Origin: Deinandra increscens subsp. villosa | Taxonomy: Eukaryota > Streptophyta > Magnoliopsida > Asterales > Asteraceae | Assembly (NCBI GenBank): GCA_039602395.1 | Contig: JBCNJP010000006.1 | Coordinates: 46,586,325-46,650,324 of the forward strand | DNA length: 64,000 nt | Reading direction: 5' to 3' | In this document: positions 23,194 through 34,800 of the stretch, in pieces | How the letters are laid out: every line of letters starts with the position of its first letter | Numbering within the stretch: the stretch's first letter is position 1 | Translations under genes and position numbers: made by a program | Notes under the pieces: generated by a model | Databases searched by the model: none | Told to the model about the DNA's origin: nothing | The model's input: the letters and a program-made list of their open reading frames with translations, nothing else

Positions 23194-23434
23194 GTTAAAT
23201 CGTCTACCTTAAGGTCGATCTTTCGATACGCAGATAAGGCCTCGGATTTAACAAAATAAAGAAAATAAAACAAGTTGAAATTGTATAACTCAATAACAAT
23301 CAGGTCGGTACTCCCGTACACGCAGAGAAAGTCCGGTGAGTTATACGAAACACCAAAGAAAATAAATCAGAACGTCAAACGAACAAGGATCAGGTCGGTC
23401 TTGTGGACACGCAGAGGAAGTCCGATCGTTTGAC
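23194..23434 (-). other. Triple hairpin block in the 3' region of H
   Basis: In sense order the hairpins are 23434-23374 (arms GTCAAACGA/TCGTTTGAC), 23346-23283 (arms GTATAACTCA/TGAGTTATAC) and 23252-23194 (arms GTTAAATC/GATTTAAC). Each loop carries a CGGACTTYCTCTGCGT-like motif, then CGACCTGAT (CGACCTTAA in the third). The same block occurs in D, F and F2. Confidence 0.75.
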
Positions 23435-23810
23435 AAAATAAAGAAAATCAAACAAGTTTAAATCTTTGCAAAATGAACATATGTATACACAGTGACTTCT
23501 CATTTTGAATTTCACACTTATTTTTCTTTTTGTGTCATGAATTATGCATCAAGATGTTATCCACATGGTCAAGCATTAGTATTTTATGTATATCACATCT
23601 GAGTACTTTCTGATTTTCCGAGCCTACCAAACATATCAAACAATGATCTTATGGCCCTTTCATCTACTCTATCCATGAGTCAGATACGTAAGCCAATGTA
23701 CCATCATTTCCCTATGATCAATTTCTCACAATTTTATATATTGTGCATCTATTCTCCTTCTTTATTTATTTGGCATGTATTCACCTTCTTCCCATAACAT
23801 GCTTTTTTTC

Positions 23811-24155
23811 AATGCGTGAACATCGGATCGTCTACGCAATCTAGCTATTTGGACATCAAAACTTAATTAACCGATTGTTTTATTGATCACAAATGAACAA
23901 TTACAATCAGAGAACACTTAGAAACTGACACAGAGAAACACTCTCAGAAACACACACTTAAGAAAATTTCACACGCTCAGAACTACTCGTTATAAAGTCC
24001 AAACTTCTGTATATAGTCGACTGGACGATCTCTGTCCGAACCTCAGGTTCGGCTAGTCCGAACTCCTGGTTCGGACCAGGTTCAGCCATCAGTCACTTGC
24101 CTTGAACTTGTTCGTTACTTGATACTTCACACAACGCACATATCAGGTATCAACA
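23811..24155 (-). repeat. Second LTR of element H, start lost
   Basis: From AATGCGTGAACATCGG to CAGGTATCAACA this matches the left LTR, apart from the missing TGAA at the inner end. Confidence 0.7.
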
Positions 24156-24268
24156 GTAAGGATTTGAGCCTATATACAACATGATCACCTATAAACATGC
24201 TCGTTTCTTCTTTAATTCTGAGAGAAACCCAGGTAATCCAGTAGAGGTAGAACTTAACACGTTGATAT
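24156..24268. other. Short unassigned spacer
   Basis: These 113 bp lie between the H LTR and the LTR of element I. I recognise nothing in them. They could be a leftover of Tat-K or of an older layer. Confidence 0.3.
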
Positions 24269-25607
24269 TGTTGGATATTGTATGTCCTAACCCGATAAAT
24301 CTTGACCCCGACCCAGTTACGATTCATAAGAGTTACATCGGGTGCAACGAACTCTAAACCTGCTTAAATGGTTAACCGGTAAAAGAAACGGAAACATTTG
24401 ATTATATATAAATTATTTATACTAGTTATAAATAATTAATAATAAGAAATATTATTATTAACCGGCTTAAAAATAATGGATGAACGATATTTAAATAGAA
24501 GTAGTTTTATTTAAATTCACAATCGAGCTATTCGTTAGTGAAATTTTACTAATGTTGGCTCGTGGGTTCGCATACAATATAGGCTTTATAATCGAGAGGG
24601 GCCCAATATCTAATACATTTTAGATGATTAGGGTTAAACCCTAATCACCCTAATAATAATATCATGGACGGCAAATAAAAGAAAAGAAGAAAACGATTTC
24701 TTCTTTTCAATCCCGATGAAACCCCACACAAAAACCCGATCGTAGTCGTTTTCGCGTCGATCGCCACCACCGCTCTTCTCCGGTGGCCATCTTCGGGCCA
24801 CCACATCTTAGTGGTCGTTACTAGTCAGAGTGCTCCATCTACAAACGTCCAAAGACCACCGAGAGGACTAGAGATCGTCTCCTCGTACGCCTTGATCCGC
24901 CGCTTGGTTCGCCGCTAATCGCAGCCGCAAAATCAGCCGATCACCACCGTGAAACTCGTAGTCGACGCCATTCACCGCCGTCACCCAACGCCATTACCAT
25001 CGCTCACCTTCCGTCGCATGACCATCGCCCGTCGACACGAGCCCAACGCCTTTTGCCATGCACCATCTCCGGTTTCAATCAAATCTGAATCTGATTAATC
25101 TCATAGTCTCGCGAAACGCGACGTCAGTCAAGACGTACTCTTGCGACGCGTAATGACAACAAGTCATAAACGAAATCCTGTAACGGTACGCGACACCGGA
25201 CCACGAGAATCATCGTGATACGTGACAACCGTTGGAGCTCAAAAATGGTTCGTTCCATTTCAACTTAGCGCGTCGTTCGTTGAAACTCGCTGTCTTGAAC
25301 ATTTGTTCAACACCGCTAAGGTATATCTAAACTCAGTATTAGTTTAGATTAATTATTTATCTGTGTTTGCGTGTTCGGTAATTGGATCCTGTTACGTACT
25401 GGTATTTGTGTTTTAGATTATAAAGTTCTAATATATATATATATATTGATATATATTGATATATATTGATATATATTTATTCTGCTGCGTTTTAGAATTA
25501 GTTATAAATTAATTCAGTTAACTCTTTTATAAACTACTAATATGACGGTCACATAAAATTTTAAATATCTCACCGGGCAACCCGAAAACCAGTGTCAAAT
25601 TCCAACA
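24269..25607 (+). repeat. 5' LTR of copia-like element I (1339 bp)
   Basis: The ends TGTTGGATATTG and TTCCAACA form inverted ends and are followed by GTGGTATCAGAGCC, the initiator tRNA-Met primer site (25609-25621). The LTR has a GC-rich stretch (24750-25080) that looks codon-like but is not a gene, and an AT-rich run of ATATATTG repeats at 25432-25480. An inverted partial copy lies at 50368-51091. Confidence 0.85.
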
Positions 25608-26930
25608 GTGGTATCAGAGCCTTGATTACTATGCGCAAATCGGAACCGGTCGATTTTAAACCGGTGGATTCACAAACTGGGGTTAAACGCTTGAAAGTTA
25701 CGATTCAAATTTTATTTATATTGCATGATTAAATTGCATTTTGGTCAACTTTATTTTGACCAATTCAATTGCAATTTATTTTGATTGTATTGTATATGTA
25801 TTCGGGCCGACCCCTGTTTTGACTGTTGCATGATTTCTTTTCTGTTATGGTTTGGCCCACGTTTTTGGCCCACTATTATAATAGTTTAGAGTTTGAGTTG
25901 GGCAACAGTTTTTGGGTTCAAAATTGTAATTAGGTTTTTCCTATTGCAAAATCTCCTACTTTGGCAAAGTGTTGTCATCAAGAAGACCCGAAGATCCAAT
26001 CGATGTCAATAGGCGTCTTGAGGTCAGTGGGAGCTTACAGAACGCGCAAGCTAGAATTCCTTGTGGATTGTTTTGTACTGTTATCCCGTGACCCATTTGG
26101 TCTCGCTAAAAGGCTCCAGCAAGACTAAAACCCTAATGGTCGAATACATATTTGTTTTGCTTGTTTTGGTTGCTTGGTTTAATAGTGGTATTACACACCA
26201 ACTAAAACAATGAAATCCTTTTAAAAATGGTTTTAAAACTGAGAATACAATCAATGAGGTTACAAGTTCTAAAAGTCTCTACAACTTGACCTAAATTTTC
26301 ATGTAGCCACCTTAATGAGTTTTTGGAACTTTTAAATATTATAAAACTCAATCAAACTTAATAAGTCAGTTATTAACTTTTGATTGGTTGCATAACTTGC
26401 GACAACCTAGTTGTATTTTTACATAATAGGTTATTTAAAACGAATGTCCTGAGTGATGATAGGGTTTATCGTTTGTGTCCAACGATCACCAATATTAAAA
26501 TTGATTTTAATATCACTATCTGGTAATAAAAATTCGATAGTTCATGCAATCCAAAATCAAGTCAAACTTGGAATGTATTTACCGATGCATCAGTTTTGGA
26601 GTATTTCAACACCGCACTTGGTGTTTAGGGTACCTTCTAATGTGGGGACATTAGAGTATCTCAACACCGTGGTTGCCACATTGACCATTTGGGATCAGTA
26701 TCTCTTTCTCTAGATGTATTTGTAGTGTTGGAGTATTTCAACACCGCACTATGAGTGTGTACAGATAAAGTTGGCATGGATTGCCAAATGTAAACGGTTG
26801 TATTATGAGGCCTTGTATCAAGAGTTGTGACTGTGATTTCGCAATTGACACCCGTTGTCAGTTTGGTTACACAAATTTGCCCCTGAGGCTCATTTTCCGG
26901 TCTCAAGTAAAATTGTCTAATCGAACTCTC
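25608..26930 (+). mobile_element. Internal start of element I, non-coding
   Basis: After the primer site there is no gag or pol frame. Three copies of a GAGTAT(T/C)TCAACACCG phrase stand near 26598, 26655 and 26733. This fits a non-autonomous (LARD-like) copia-related element; the right limit is approximate. Confidence 0.5.
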
Positions 26931-27757
26931 AATTTTCTTATTAAATAAATCTTAGCAATTTATAATAAGAATATGCTTTTTCATCGAAAATACTAATGTA
27001 TTGTGCTTTGCTTATCATTTTATAACGGCTAATGAAAAAGAATCCCATTCTCCCTTTGATCAGTCCAGTAGGATAAATCAAATAATACAAACTTTCATCT
27101 TGTTGAAACAAACTCAGAAAATGTTCTGACAATATTTCATAAACTCTACATCTTGAAGAGCCTAATCGTCGTCGTTAAGTTCCTTTATAGGAATACAACA
27201 TGCCTGGATTGATTAACAAAACACTGACGCCTCTAAGGTAGAAAGTATTATGCAGGCTCGCATGTATCCTGATTTTCAGCAAAAGCATGCAAGACTTGAG
27301 TATCAATGACATAACAAAGAAACTTAACTGCATGTTTCATTACAACATGGCGAAGGGCTCCATGCAAGGCTCTTCTCCACAGGGTCATGTCATTAAGATG
27401 AAAGGGTACCAGTATCACTTGATTCAATAGGTTATCCCACGAGTATCTGGGCTTATACCTTTTCACTACTATATAACCAGTATATACTGCGTGCTTTAGT
27501 GAAAAATTCAACCAGTTGATAGCATTATGCTCAATTGACACTTCACGTGTCATAGGTGATTTATACCATGTTAAGAAGCCCCATACCAGGAAAAGAGTAT
27601 CAACTCTAAGGGCAATAAAAGGCTGTGATCATTTGGCATCAACGCCCATGGTAAAAGATTTATGCAACCATTGTTGCCTCATCATGACAAGCACCAGTGC
27701 TTTATGAACAACAAATCGGGTACTATACACTACCCTGTTAAGCTCAAAGAAAATGGA
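26931..27757. other. Unrecognised block
   Basis: A minus-strand frame at 27553-27248 (101 codons) and neighbouring broken frames can be read, but I see no known motif and no support from other copies in the window. It may be the rest of element I or older DNA. I do not call a gene. Confidence 0.3.
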
Positions 27758-28493
27758 TGTCACACCCCAACCGACGGCGGAATACGTCGGGGCGCGATGA
27801 TTGTCCAGATGCACACAACACTAATTATGTTGCAATATTCTTAATCAACCCATTTCAAATAATAAAAGTAGTCAATACATAACATTATATAATTTAATCA
27901 ACAATGAAACAAATTAACTTGTTTAATTAGGTCACGCTAAGTCCACATGCGATCCTATGGTGTCATCAGTCATGGAAAAAATATCATCAAGTTGCGTAGC
28001 CTGCAACATGTATAAAATAAAGGTCAACTACGAATAGTTGGTGAGTAATCGTAGGTTTATATAGGTATACGTTCATAGCTTGAACATGCGAATCAATGTT
28101 AAAATAATGTACACGAGTATAGCAAACAAGTAAGGGACTAAAACACATGGGGTTCGACGTAACCCAAGCCCTCGGCATTTAGGCTTACAATCACAAGGCG
28201 CCACACGCGAGGCAGGCCAAGTGGGTTGCCAGACCAACGGATCCATTATTGTAACCCTGGCTCAAATGAGTTAATGGGATACGTCTATGAACATGAACAT
28301 GAGCAACACACATAAGTATAACACACACACAACCATAGTCCACAACAATGATCCAAACAAGTTCACATATACAAGGAACATAGATCAAACATAGAACTCG
28401 CATGCGGTTTTAGAATGTAGATAGTTTAAGAACATGAGTTGATACGGTACATGTTGCACCCCAAAACTTAAAAGGAAAAGCGGCTATGATACT

Positions 28494-29123
28494 TGTTGAG
28501 GGTGTATTTTTAGGATGCTCGCAGGAAGCTTACACAGTGCAGGAATCCTATTAACGTTTGGGAATCCCATGAATCCAGGTATTTTGATTTATTTATTTTT
28601 AACTAACCCTCATATTTGCCTCGTGTTTATTTGACCAGGTTACGACGAAGTCATCAACTACCTCCGAAACTTACGCCCCAGCTGAAGAAGATCGTGGACC
28701 AAGTGAACGAAGAGGCCCTTAACGGTCGAATTAGTTGGATAGTAGGATCCCGGGAATCCCGGAAAGTTTGTTAGCATTGTATTCGTTATATAAATCAAGG
28801 ATTTGATCAGTAGGAACACACAACTCACTCTCACATTAGCTCTGATAGCATACGATCTCTGTAACACTTAGCCTGATCGATCAAACCTCCAAAACACTTG
28901 TAATTTTCAGTTCCCTATCAATAAAATTGTGTGGTAGCGGGCTCTTCAGGCCGGCTCCCGAGGTTTTTTTTGCTAGGATTCCTAGAGGCAACTCGAAGAA
29001 TCCTGGATTTTTCCCTCGTTACATCCTTGTGTTCAGTTTTACATTTCGAACATATTAGCAAGCACACTACCTCACACCTATGTTTGGAATACGAAATTCC
29101 TTTGTGAATTTTTGACCAAAACA
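28494..29123 (+). repeat. 5' LTR of Tat-C (630 bp)
   Basis: The LTR runs from TGTTGAGGGTG to GACCAAAACA. It has a TATA box (TATATAAA, 28787-28794) and AATAAA near 28919. The 3' LTR lacks about 60 bp found here near 28555-28620. Confidence 0.85.
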
Positions 29124-29124
29124 G

Positions 29125-29143
29125 TTTGGCGCCCACCGTGGGG
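29125..29143 (+). other. Primer-binding site of Tat-C
   Basis: TTTGGCGCCCACCGTGGGG stands two bases after the LTR and matches the site in Tat-B. Confidence 0.7.
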
Positions 29144-29151
29144 CAAGTGGT

Positions 29152-30090
29152 GCTTAATCTTATCAAAATCCCATACCTTATTCACTTCATTTGATCTCCA
29201 ATCTCAAAAATGTCAAACCAACAGAAAACTGTTTCGGCCTCTACATCGTCCTCCATTCCTCCTCTTCCTTCCATTCCAGGAAGCCAGAAGAAGACTAATG
29301 ACCGTCAGAAGAAAGTGGACGAGCAGCCGAGAAAGACTGATTACCCTGTCTTCACGGGATCCCAGGTTCAATCTGTTGATCCTGTTATTACTAACAACGA
29401 TTTGTTTTCCTTGATTAAGCAGGTGAAAAATCAAATGGATCAGCAAGAAAAAAACCAATCAAACGGTAATGAAGGAGATTGAAGAGCTAAAGAAATCCAG
29501 GAAGCCCATGGAAGAGCAAAGTCCTCTGTTTCCCAGGCATCTCGATTTCAATGCTTCAGGATCCTCAGATCCGTCTCGCTACAATTACAAATCAGCATCA
29601 GGCTTTACTACGGCCCCTACAGCTTAATCTTATCAAAATTCCATACCTTATTCACTTCATTTGATCTCCAATCTCAAAAATGTCAAACCAACAGAAAACT
29701 GTTTCGGCCTCTACATCGTCCTCCATTCCTCATCTTCCTTCCATTCCAGGAAGCCAGAAGAAGACTAATGACCGTCAGAAGAAAGTGGACGAGCAGCCGA
29801 GAAAGACTGATTACCCTGTCTTCACAGGATTCCTGGTTCAATCTGTTGATCCTGTTATTAGTAACAACGATTTGTTTTCCTTGATTAAGCAGGTGAAAAA
29901 TCAAATGGATCAGCAAGAAAAAACCAATCAAACGGTAATGAAGGAGATTGAAGAGCTAAAGAAATCCAGGAAGCCCATGGAAGAGCAAAGTCCTCTGTTT
30001 CCCAGGCATCTCGATTTCAATGCTTCAGGATCCTCAGATCCGTCTCGTTACAATTACAAATCAGCATCAGGCTTTACTACGGCCCCTACA
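29152..30090 (+). repeat. Tandem duplication of the gag start in Tat-C
   Basis: The 470-bp unit at 29152-29621 is repeated at 29622-30090 with few changes. Both start with GCTTAATCTTATC and contain the gag ATG (29210 and 29680). The first copy has one extra A in an A-run near 29450, which shifts its frame. Confidence 0.85.
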
Positions 30091-31220
30091 ATGACTTCTC
30101 AGGCCGCTGGATATGTGGAAAGTACTGCTGGATTCTCAGAAGCTGTCCCACCAGAATCCTCACAGTCACGCTACAAGAATCCTTGGATTCCACCATTGTT
30201 GGGATCCTCAGCTTCGCCGTCTCAAGGATATCCTTTTTCTGCTGCAAACCCAAATCTGAATCCCCAAGGATATCAATACTCTAACCCTTCTGTTTTTGCA
30301 GGAATCTTTAAGACCAGCTCCTCAGAAGTGCATGATGGTGACGTTATCCCCATGCAAACAGCAACCACCACAGAGCCGAGCTTCCCAGCGGGCTACGATA
30401 CAGTTCCGGGATTCCAGTCCAGAATCCTGGCCCAGGTAACATGTCCAATTCAATTCCTATCGTTTCTAACCAGGGTGCTCCTTATGATGCAGGTATTCAT
30501 CCAAATATCGCCAGGGAGCTCCAGAAGTTGAAAGAAATGATATCAAATGTTCCAGGGATCCTGAAACCTATTCCTGAAGTTCCTTTGGAAAGCCACAAGA
30601 TCTCTAGATTTACCTGGCCAATATCCCAGGTGGAGATCCCGAAGCGTTTCCAGACTCCAAGCATGAAGCTTTATGATGGAACCACAGATCCTGAGGAACA
30701 CGTGGCACATTACCGGGAGCGTATGGAGATCAATCCCATTCCGACAGGAATCAAAGAAGCATGTCTATGCAAAGGCTTTGGATCAACCTTAACAGGACCA
30801 GCTATGAAATGGCTACTGAGCATTCCTCCTAACACTATTACATCATTTTCTCACTTAGTTAACTTGTTTAACAATCAATTTTCTTGCAGCAGGACCTTTG
30901 AGAAGCTCACAGGTGACCTGTACCGAATAATTCAGAAGCCAGATGAGCCTCTCAGAGAATATATTGCCAGATTTGGACGAGAATCTCTTGAGATTCCTAA
31001 TCTGGATATGGCAGCAGCCGTGGAAGCCTTTAAAATGGGGCTCTCCAAAGATTCACGTTTCTACGATGACCTTGTCATGGCTCCTTGCAGGAACCTTGAT
31101 GAAGTACGCAGTGGAGCCTTGAGATTTATCCGTTTGGAAGATGACAAGAGGATCCACCAAAGATTGAGTGTTTTGCAGAATTTGAGAATCCTAGAGAAAT
31201 TTGGGTATATCCCCAGTTAG
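29680..31220 (+). pseudogene. gag: gag of Tat-C
   Basis: ATG at 29680 (second copy of the duplication) opens a Ser/Pro/Gln-rich region with a KQVKNQMDQQEK stretch. One indel near 30415 shifts the frame. From about 30420 the gag core is open to the stop at 31218: QVEIPKRFQTPSMKLYDGTT, CKGFGSTLTGPAMKWL, FSHLVNLFNNQF, REYIARFGRESLEIP, MDMAAAVEAFKMGLSK. The frame closes soon after GALRFIRLED, where A, B and E would continue into the zinc-knuckle and protease part. The length is about 513 codons. Gag without pol fits an element mobilised in trans. Confidence 0.8.
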
Positions 31221-31838
31221 AGGTTGGCCACCTCTCCTACGTTTAAGGTGTCTTGCACACCTCCTAAGGTTTGAGAGGCTGACTCCTCTCCTAAGTTTGG
31301 GTAATCGCCAGTAGCGCACGACCCTCGCCAGTAGCGCACGTTGTCCCCCAGTATGCTAAAGGTGGTCGGACCAGTACACTCCAGGGGTGGCTGACAATCT
31401 TGTCATTGGAGGCTGCTGGGAGGATTCTCAAGGTTTATAACACTGACGTGTTATCTAAGGTTTTGGCATTATCATGTCACATACGTATGGGCTTGTCCCC
31501 AGTTTTGTCTTAGTCCCAAGATTATCGGGCTTGTCCCTAGTTTTGGCTTAGTCCCAAGAATCCCGGGTTTATCCCCAGCTTATTTTTAATTTGTTTACTC
31601 TCGGAAGTATTAGCTTCGGCCGGAGGCCAAGAAGCTTCTCAAAATTGTTTCAAGTTTTGTAGGAAACTGAGACAACTGCTGAGAAAAGTGTATTCAGGAT
31701 TCCAGTAGGAATCCCAAATCAGATGAAAGAAGATATGATTGTCTGAAATCGGAAAATCGACTAAGGTAAAATTCAAAGGAAATAGAAAAAGTTTCACCCA
31801 AAGGCCAAAAGAACCACCAAAAAACATAAAAAGTGGGC
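31221..31838. other. Non-coding spacer of Tat-C
   Basis: This stretch sits between the gag stop and the antisense gene. It has short repeats (CCTCTCCTAMG; GCCAGTAGCGCACG twice near 31305-31340; CTTGTCCCCAGTTTTG-like phrases near 31490-31570) and resembles the spacer of Tat-A. Confidence 0.5.
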
Positions 31839-33529
31839 TCAGACCGTTGCATTGTCCTCATCGCCCACTATCTTCTCCTCCTCCGCCCGCTTCACCACAT
31901 CCTCCAGCTTCTTGCCTTCTCCCAGCTCCAACACATATGCCCTAGTCATCGCCACCGGAGAATCCGGAACCATTTTTGAGGAGCCACCATCATTCCCATC
32001 TTTTCCTTCCCCATCGCCATCTCCTCCTAATGATTCCAAGACTAGCCTCCAGCCTGCTATGTCCCAACCCGGAACCTGAAAGCCAGCCGCTTAGGCCTCT
32101 TCTGCCATTTGAATTTTGCATTCTAGGACGCTTCGGGCAGCTGATAGTTGGCTGATTTCAGCATCAGCGGCTATCTTGGCTTCCAGGGCTTGACGCTGCT
32201 CAGTGAGCTTATGCTCATAAAGAAGGGTCTTACCCTTAGCAGTCTCGGCTTGAGCCTGGATCTTCTCGTTGGCTTCGATGAGCTTCTTCTCCATGTCCAT
32301 AGCCTGGAAGCTCAGCTTCTCGACACCCTACACAAACAGGAATCCTGATCAGCAGCTGTAACAGGTATGAAACTAACATGAAATTATATGAGCTTCTTAC
32401 CAGGTTGATCATGGTCTGCATCGAGAGGATCTTGTTGCTGACCTCGGAAGGGGCAAGATCTTCAAAGGTTTCCAGGTACACCACGGGAGCTGCTGGAGTC
32501 TCAGGGGCCTTTCTCTTCTTGGAAGCCGAGGCTTTTGGTCGGTTGACAGGCGGCTTGGAGACGGTGGGATGCTCAAGTTGTTCCTTCTTGACTTTGAGGA
32601 GACTGTCAAGATCCTTTAGGGAAAATGAGGCGCTGGATTTGGGAGCTGCAGACAGAAACAGGTTATTAGTATCCAGGATGCTCGAATAAGTAAACAATTC
32701 AAAACCCTGCGAAGACTTACCAGACATGGCGGGAGTATGGTCGCCTGAATAGCTGTTTTCGCTGGCTGTTGCTTCAAGAACTAGGGCTCTCTCGCTGGCA
32801 GGAATCCGGTAAATTGCTTCGAGCTTCTTGAAATCAGGTTGCTTCTTGATAAGGTTCTCAAACTTGGGTGCTGCAAAAAAGAAAACAACAGAAAAGTTAG
32901 ACACATATCGGAAAATCAGCAACAACAAGAAACATCAATATCCTACCCTTCTCAACCCACTTCAACGGCAACTTCGTCCCCCCAGGAATCGAGTCTTGTT
33001 TGACGAAGAAAAAACGCTTCTTCCAGTCATGGTCATTGTGGGAAGCTCGGGGAATCAACTGGGAGGTGGAGGTACGAGCGTGGAGAACAAATCGGCTACA
33101 ACCATGGGTTCTTAACTTATATGCTTCACAGATCTCAGGAATCCCAATGTCGAGATTCCTGGTTTGGTTCAACTGGTCCAGAGAATACAAGATTCTCCAG
33201 ACCATCGGCATGGTTTGGGAGTAAGAAAGTCGGGTGGTTTTGAAAAACTGAGTAACGAGCTCTGGAAAGGGGAATGTCATTCCGAGCGAAAAAGGGTAGT
33301 ACATGAAACAGACCCAAGTTGTAGACATGAAATCGGACTTGGTAAGGGAATCGAAGGGTCGGAAAACGGTTTCCGGCGGAAAGATGCCGGAATTCTTCAA
33401 CTCAAGAATGTCGCGATTGTCAAAGGTACAAGCTTCTTCCTCAAAGGGGATGATATACCCCTGATCATGGAAATCTCCGACAACCGGAGAGCTCAACGAC
33501 GAAGACGACCGAGTGTTTTTCTTGGCCAT
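31839..33529 (-). pseudogene. Antisense four-exon gene of Tat-C
   Basis: The exons are 33529-32947, 32870-32721, 32645-32401 and 32327-31839, with GT...AG introns and phases 1, 1 and 0, as in Tat-A. Exon 1 starts MAKKNTRSS and holds TWVCFMYYPFSLGMTFPF, VWRILYSLDQLN and WKKRFFFVKQ (Transposase_28-like). Exon 3 has a KKRKAPETP basic patch. Exon 4 is a coiled coil (MDMEKKLIEANEKIQ and onward). The only break I see is an in-frame TAA at 32093-32091, after 404 codons; the same frame continues for another 84 codons to 31839. The product is unknown, possibly nuclear by its basic patch (inference). Confidence 0.85.
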
Positions 33530-33643
33530 GGCCGAAAAACAGGAAGGAAAATGAGAAAGAAGGAAAGGAACTGACCTGGAATGTCGGAGAAGCTCGAGAG
33601 GTTTTTGCGAAGAAGATGGTGAATATCTCATGAATTTATCTCC

Positions 33644-33650
33644 TATTTAA
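33644..33650 (-). promoter_or_regulatory. TATA-like box of the Tat-C antisense gene
   Basis: TTAAATA on the minus strand, 115 bp upstream of the ATG at 33529, is in the same place as in A and K. Confidence 0.45.
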
Positions 33651-33792
33651 AGAAAAATGTCACATCCCTTGGACGCCGAGAAAACAGTCACATCGCAACC
33701 GTTTTTACCGTCTACACGCCGTTAAAAAGGCATCTTTTTGAATTTTAACAGTTGTCGAGCTTATCCACATCTGTTGAAATTCAAGGGGCAAT

Positions 33793-34359
33793 TGTTGAGG
33801 GTGTATTTTCAGGATGCTCGAAGGAAGCTTACACAATGCAGGAATCCCATTAACCTCGTGTTTATTAGACTAGGTTACGACGAAGTCATCAACTACCTCC
33901 GAAACTTACGCCCCAGCTGAAGAAGATCGTGGACCAAGTGAACGAAGAGGCCCTTAACGGTCGAATTAGTTGGATAGTAGGATCCCGGGAATCCCGGAAA
34001 GTTTGTTAGCATTGTATTCGTTATATAAATCGAGGATTCGATCAGTAGGAACACACAACTCACTCTCACATTAGCTCTGATAGCATACGATCTCTGTAAC
34101 ACTTAGCCTGATTGATCAAACCTCCAAAACACTTGTAATTTTCAGTTTCCTATCAATAAAATTGTGTGGTAGCATGCTCTTCAGTCCGGCTCCCGAGGTT
34201 TTTTTTGCTTGGATTCCTAGAGGCAACTTGAAGAATCCTGGATTTTTCCTTCGTTACATCCTTGTGTTCAGTTTTACATTTCGAACATATTAGCAAGCAC
34301 ACTACCTCACATTCTAAGTTTGGAATACGAAATTCCTTTGTGAATTTTTGACCAAAATA
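33793..34359 (+). repeat. 3' LTR of Tat-C (567 bp)
   Basis: The LTR is preceded by the polypurine tract AAGGGGCAAT (33783-33792). It runs from TGTTGAGGGTG to CCAAAATA (the final CA has become TA) and is followed by the ATACT duplication. Confidence 0.85.
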
Positions 34360-34474
34360 ATACTCACCTGATGGAGGAAACACAATCTGAGAGAAAAGAC
34401 ACCACCAAAAGAAGAAGGATAGGCCCAATGATAATCTTGACGACTAGCGAGATAGAGGAAGAATAAATAAATAA

Positions 34475-34505
<31 letters not shown>

Positions 34506-34619
34506 GCTTAATTTCGCGACACGACTGACTCGACGACTCGTTAGTGATTGGGTGAGGTGATACGTACGATAAGGGACCAATCCTAAACTAAAGGTAAGGT
34601 CAATGGGTCCTAATTTGAC

Positions 34620-34800
34620 TATTTATGAAAGTCAAACATGGTCAAACATAAGTCAACATGGTCAAACAGAGGTCATCATGGTCAAACATAAGTCAACATG
34701 GTCAAACAGAGGTCATCATGGTCAACATAAGTCAACATGGTCAAACAGAGGTCATCATGGTCAAACATAAGTCAACATGGTCAAACATGGTCATGCATGG
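34620..34800. repeat. Tandem repeat of about 40 bp in the L LTR
   Basis: The unit AGTCAACATGGTCAAACAG plus AGGTCATCATGGTCAAACATA repeats about three to four times. The same array lies at 42330-42500 in the other LTR. Confidence 0.8.

Larger units (their letters stand above)
22030..24155 (-). mobile_element. Copia-like element H, deletion derivative of the D/F family
   Basis: The 3' LTR is at 22030-22370, followed (sense order reversed) by polypurine AGGGGGAGTT, a 3' untranslated region with the triple hairpin block, and a second LTR copy at about 23811-24155 that lacks its first bases. Primer site, leader and gag are missing: the untranslated region joins the right LTR directly at TTTTTTTC. 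No clear target duplication is seen (CCACC left, GTAAG right). Confidence 0.75.
28494..34359 (+). mobile_element. Tat-lineage retrotransposon C lacking pol (5866 bp)
   Basis: The element has two LTRs, a primer site, gag, a spacer, the antisense gene and a polypurine tract, with ATACT duplicated on both sides (28489-28493, 34360-34364). Gag ends at 31220 and the pol genes are entirely missing, so C would need the enzymes of another element. The antisense gene is kept and is the best preserved copy in the window. Confidence 0.9.

Noticed and set aside
24750..25080. GC-rich, codon-like stretch as a host exon (also inverted at 50380-50600)
   Set aside because: It lies wholly inside the LTR of element I/J and has no frame conserved between the two copies.
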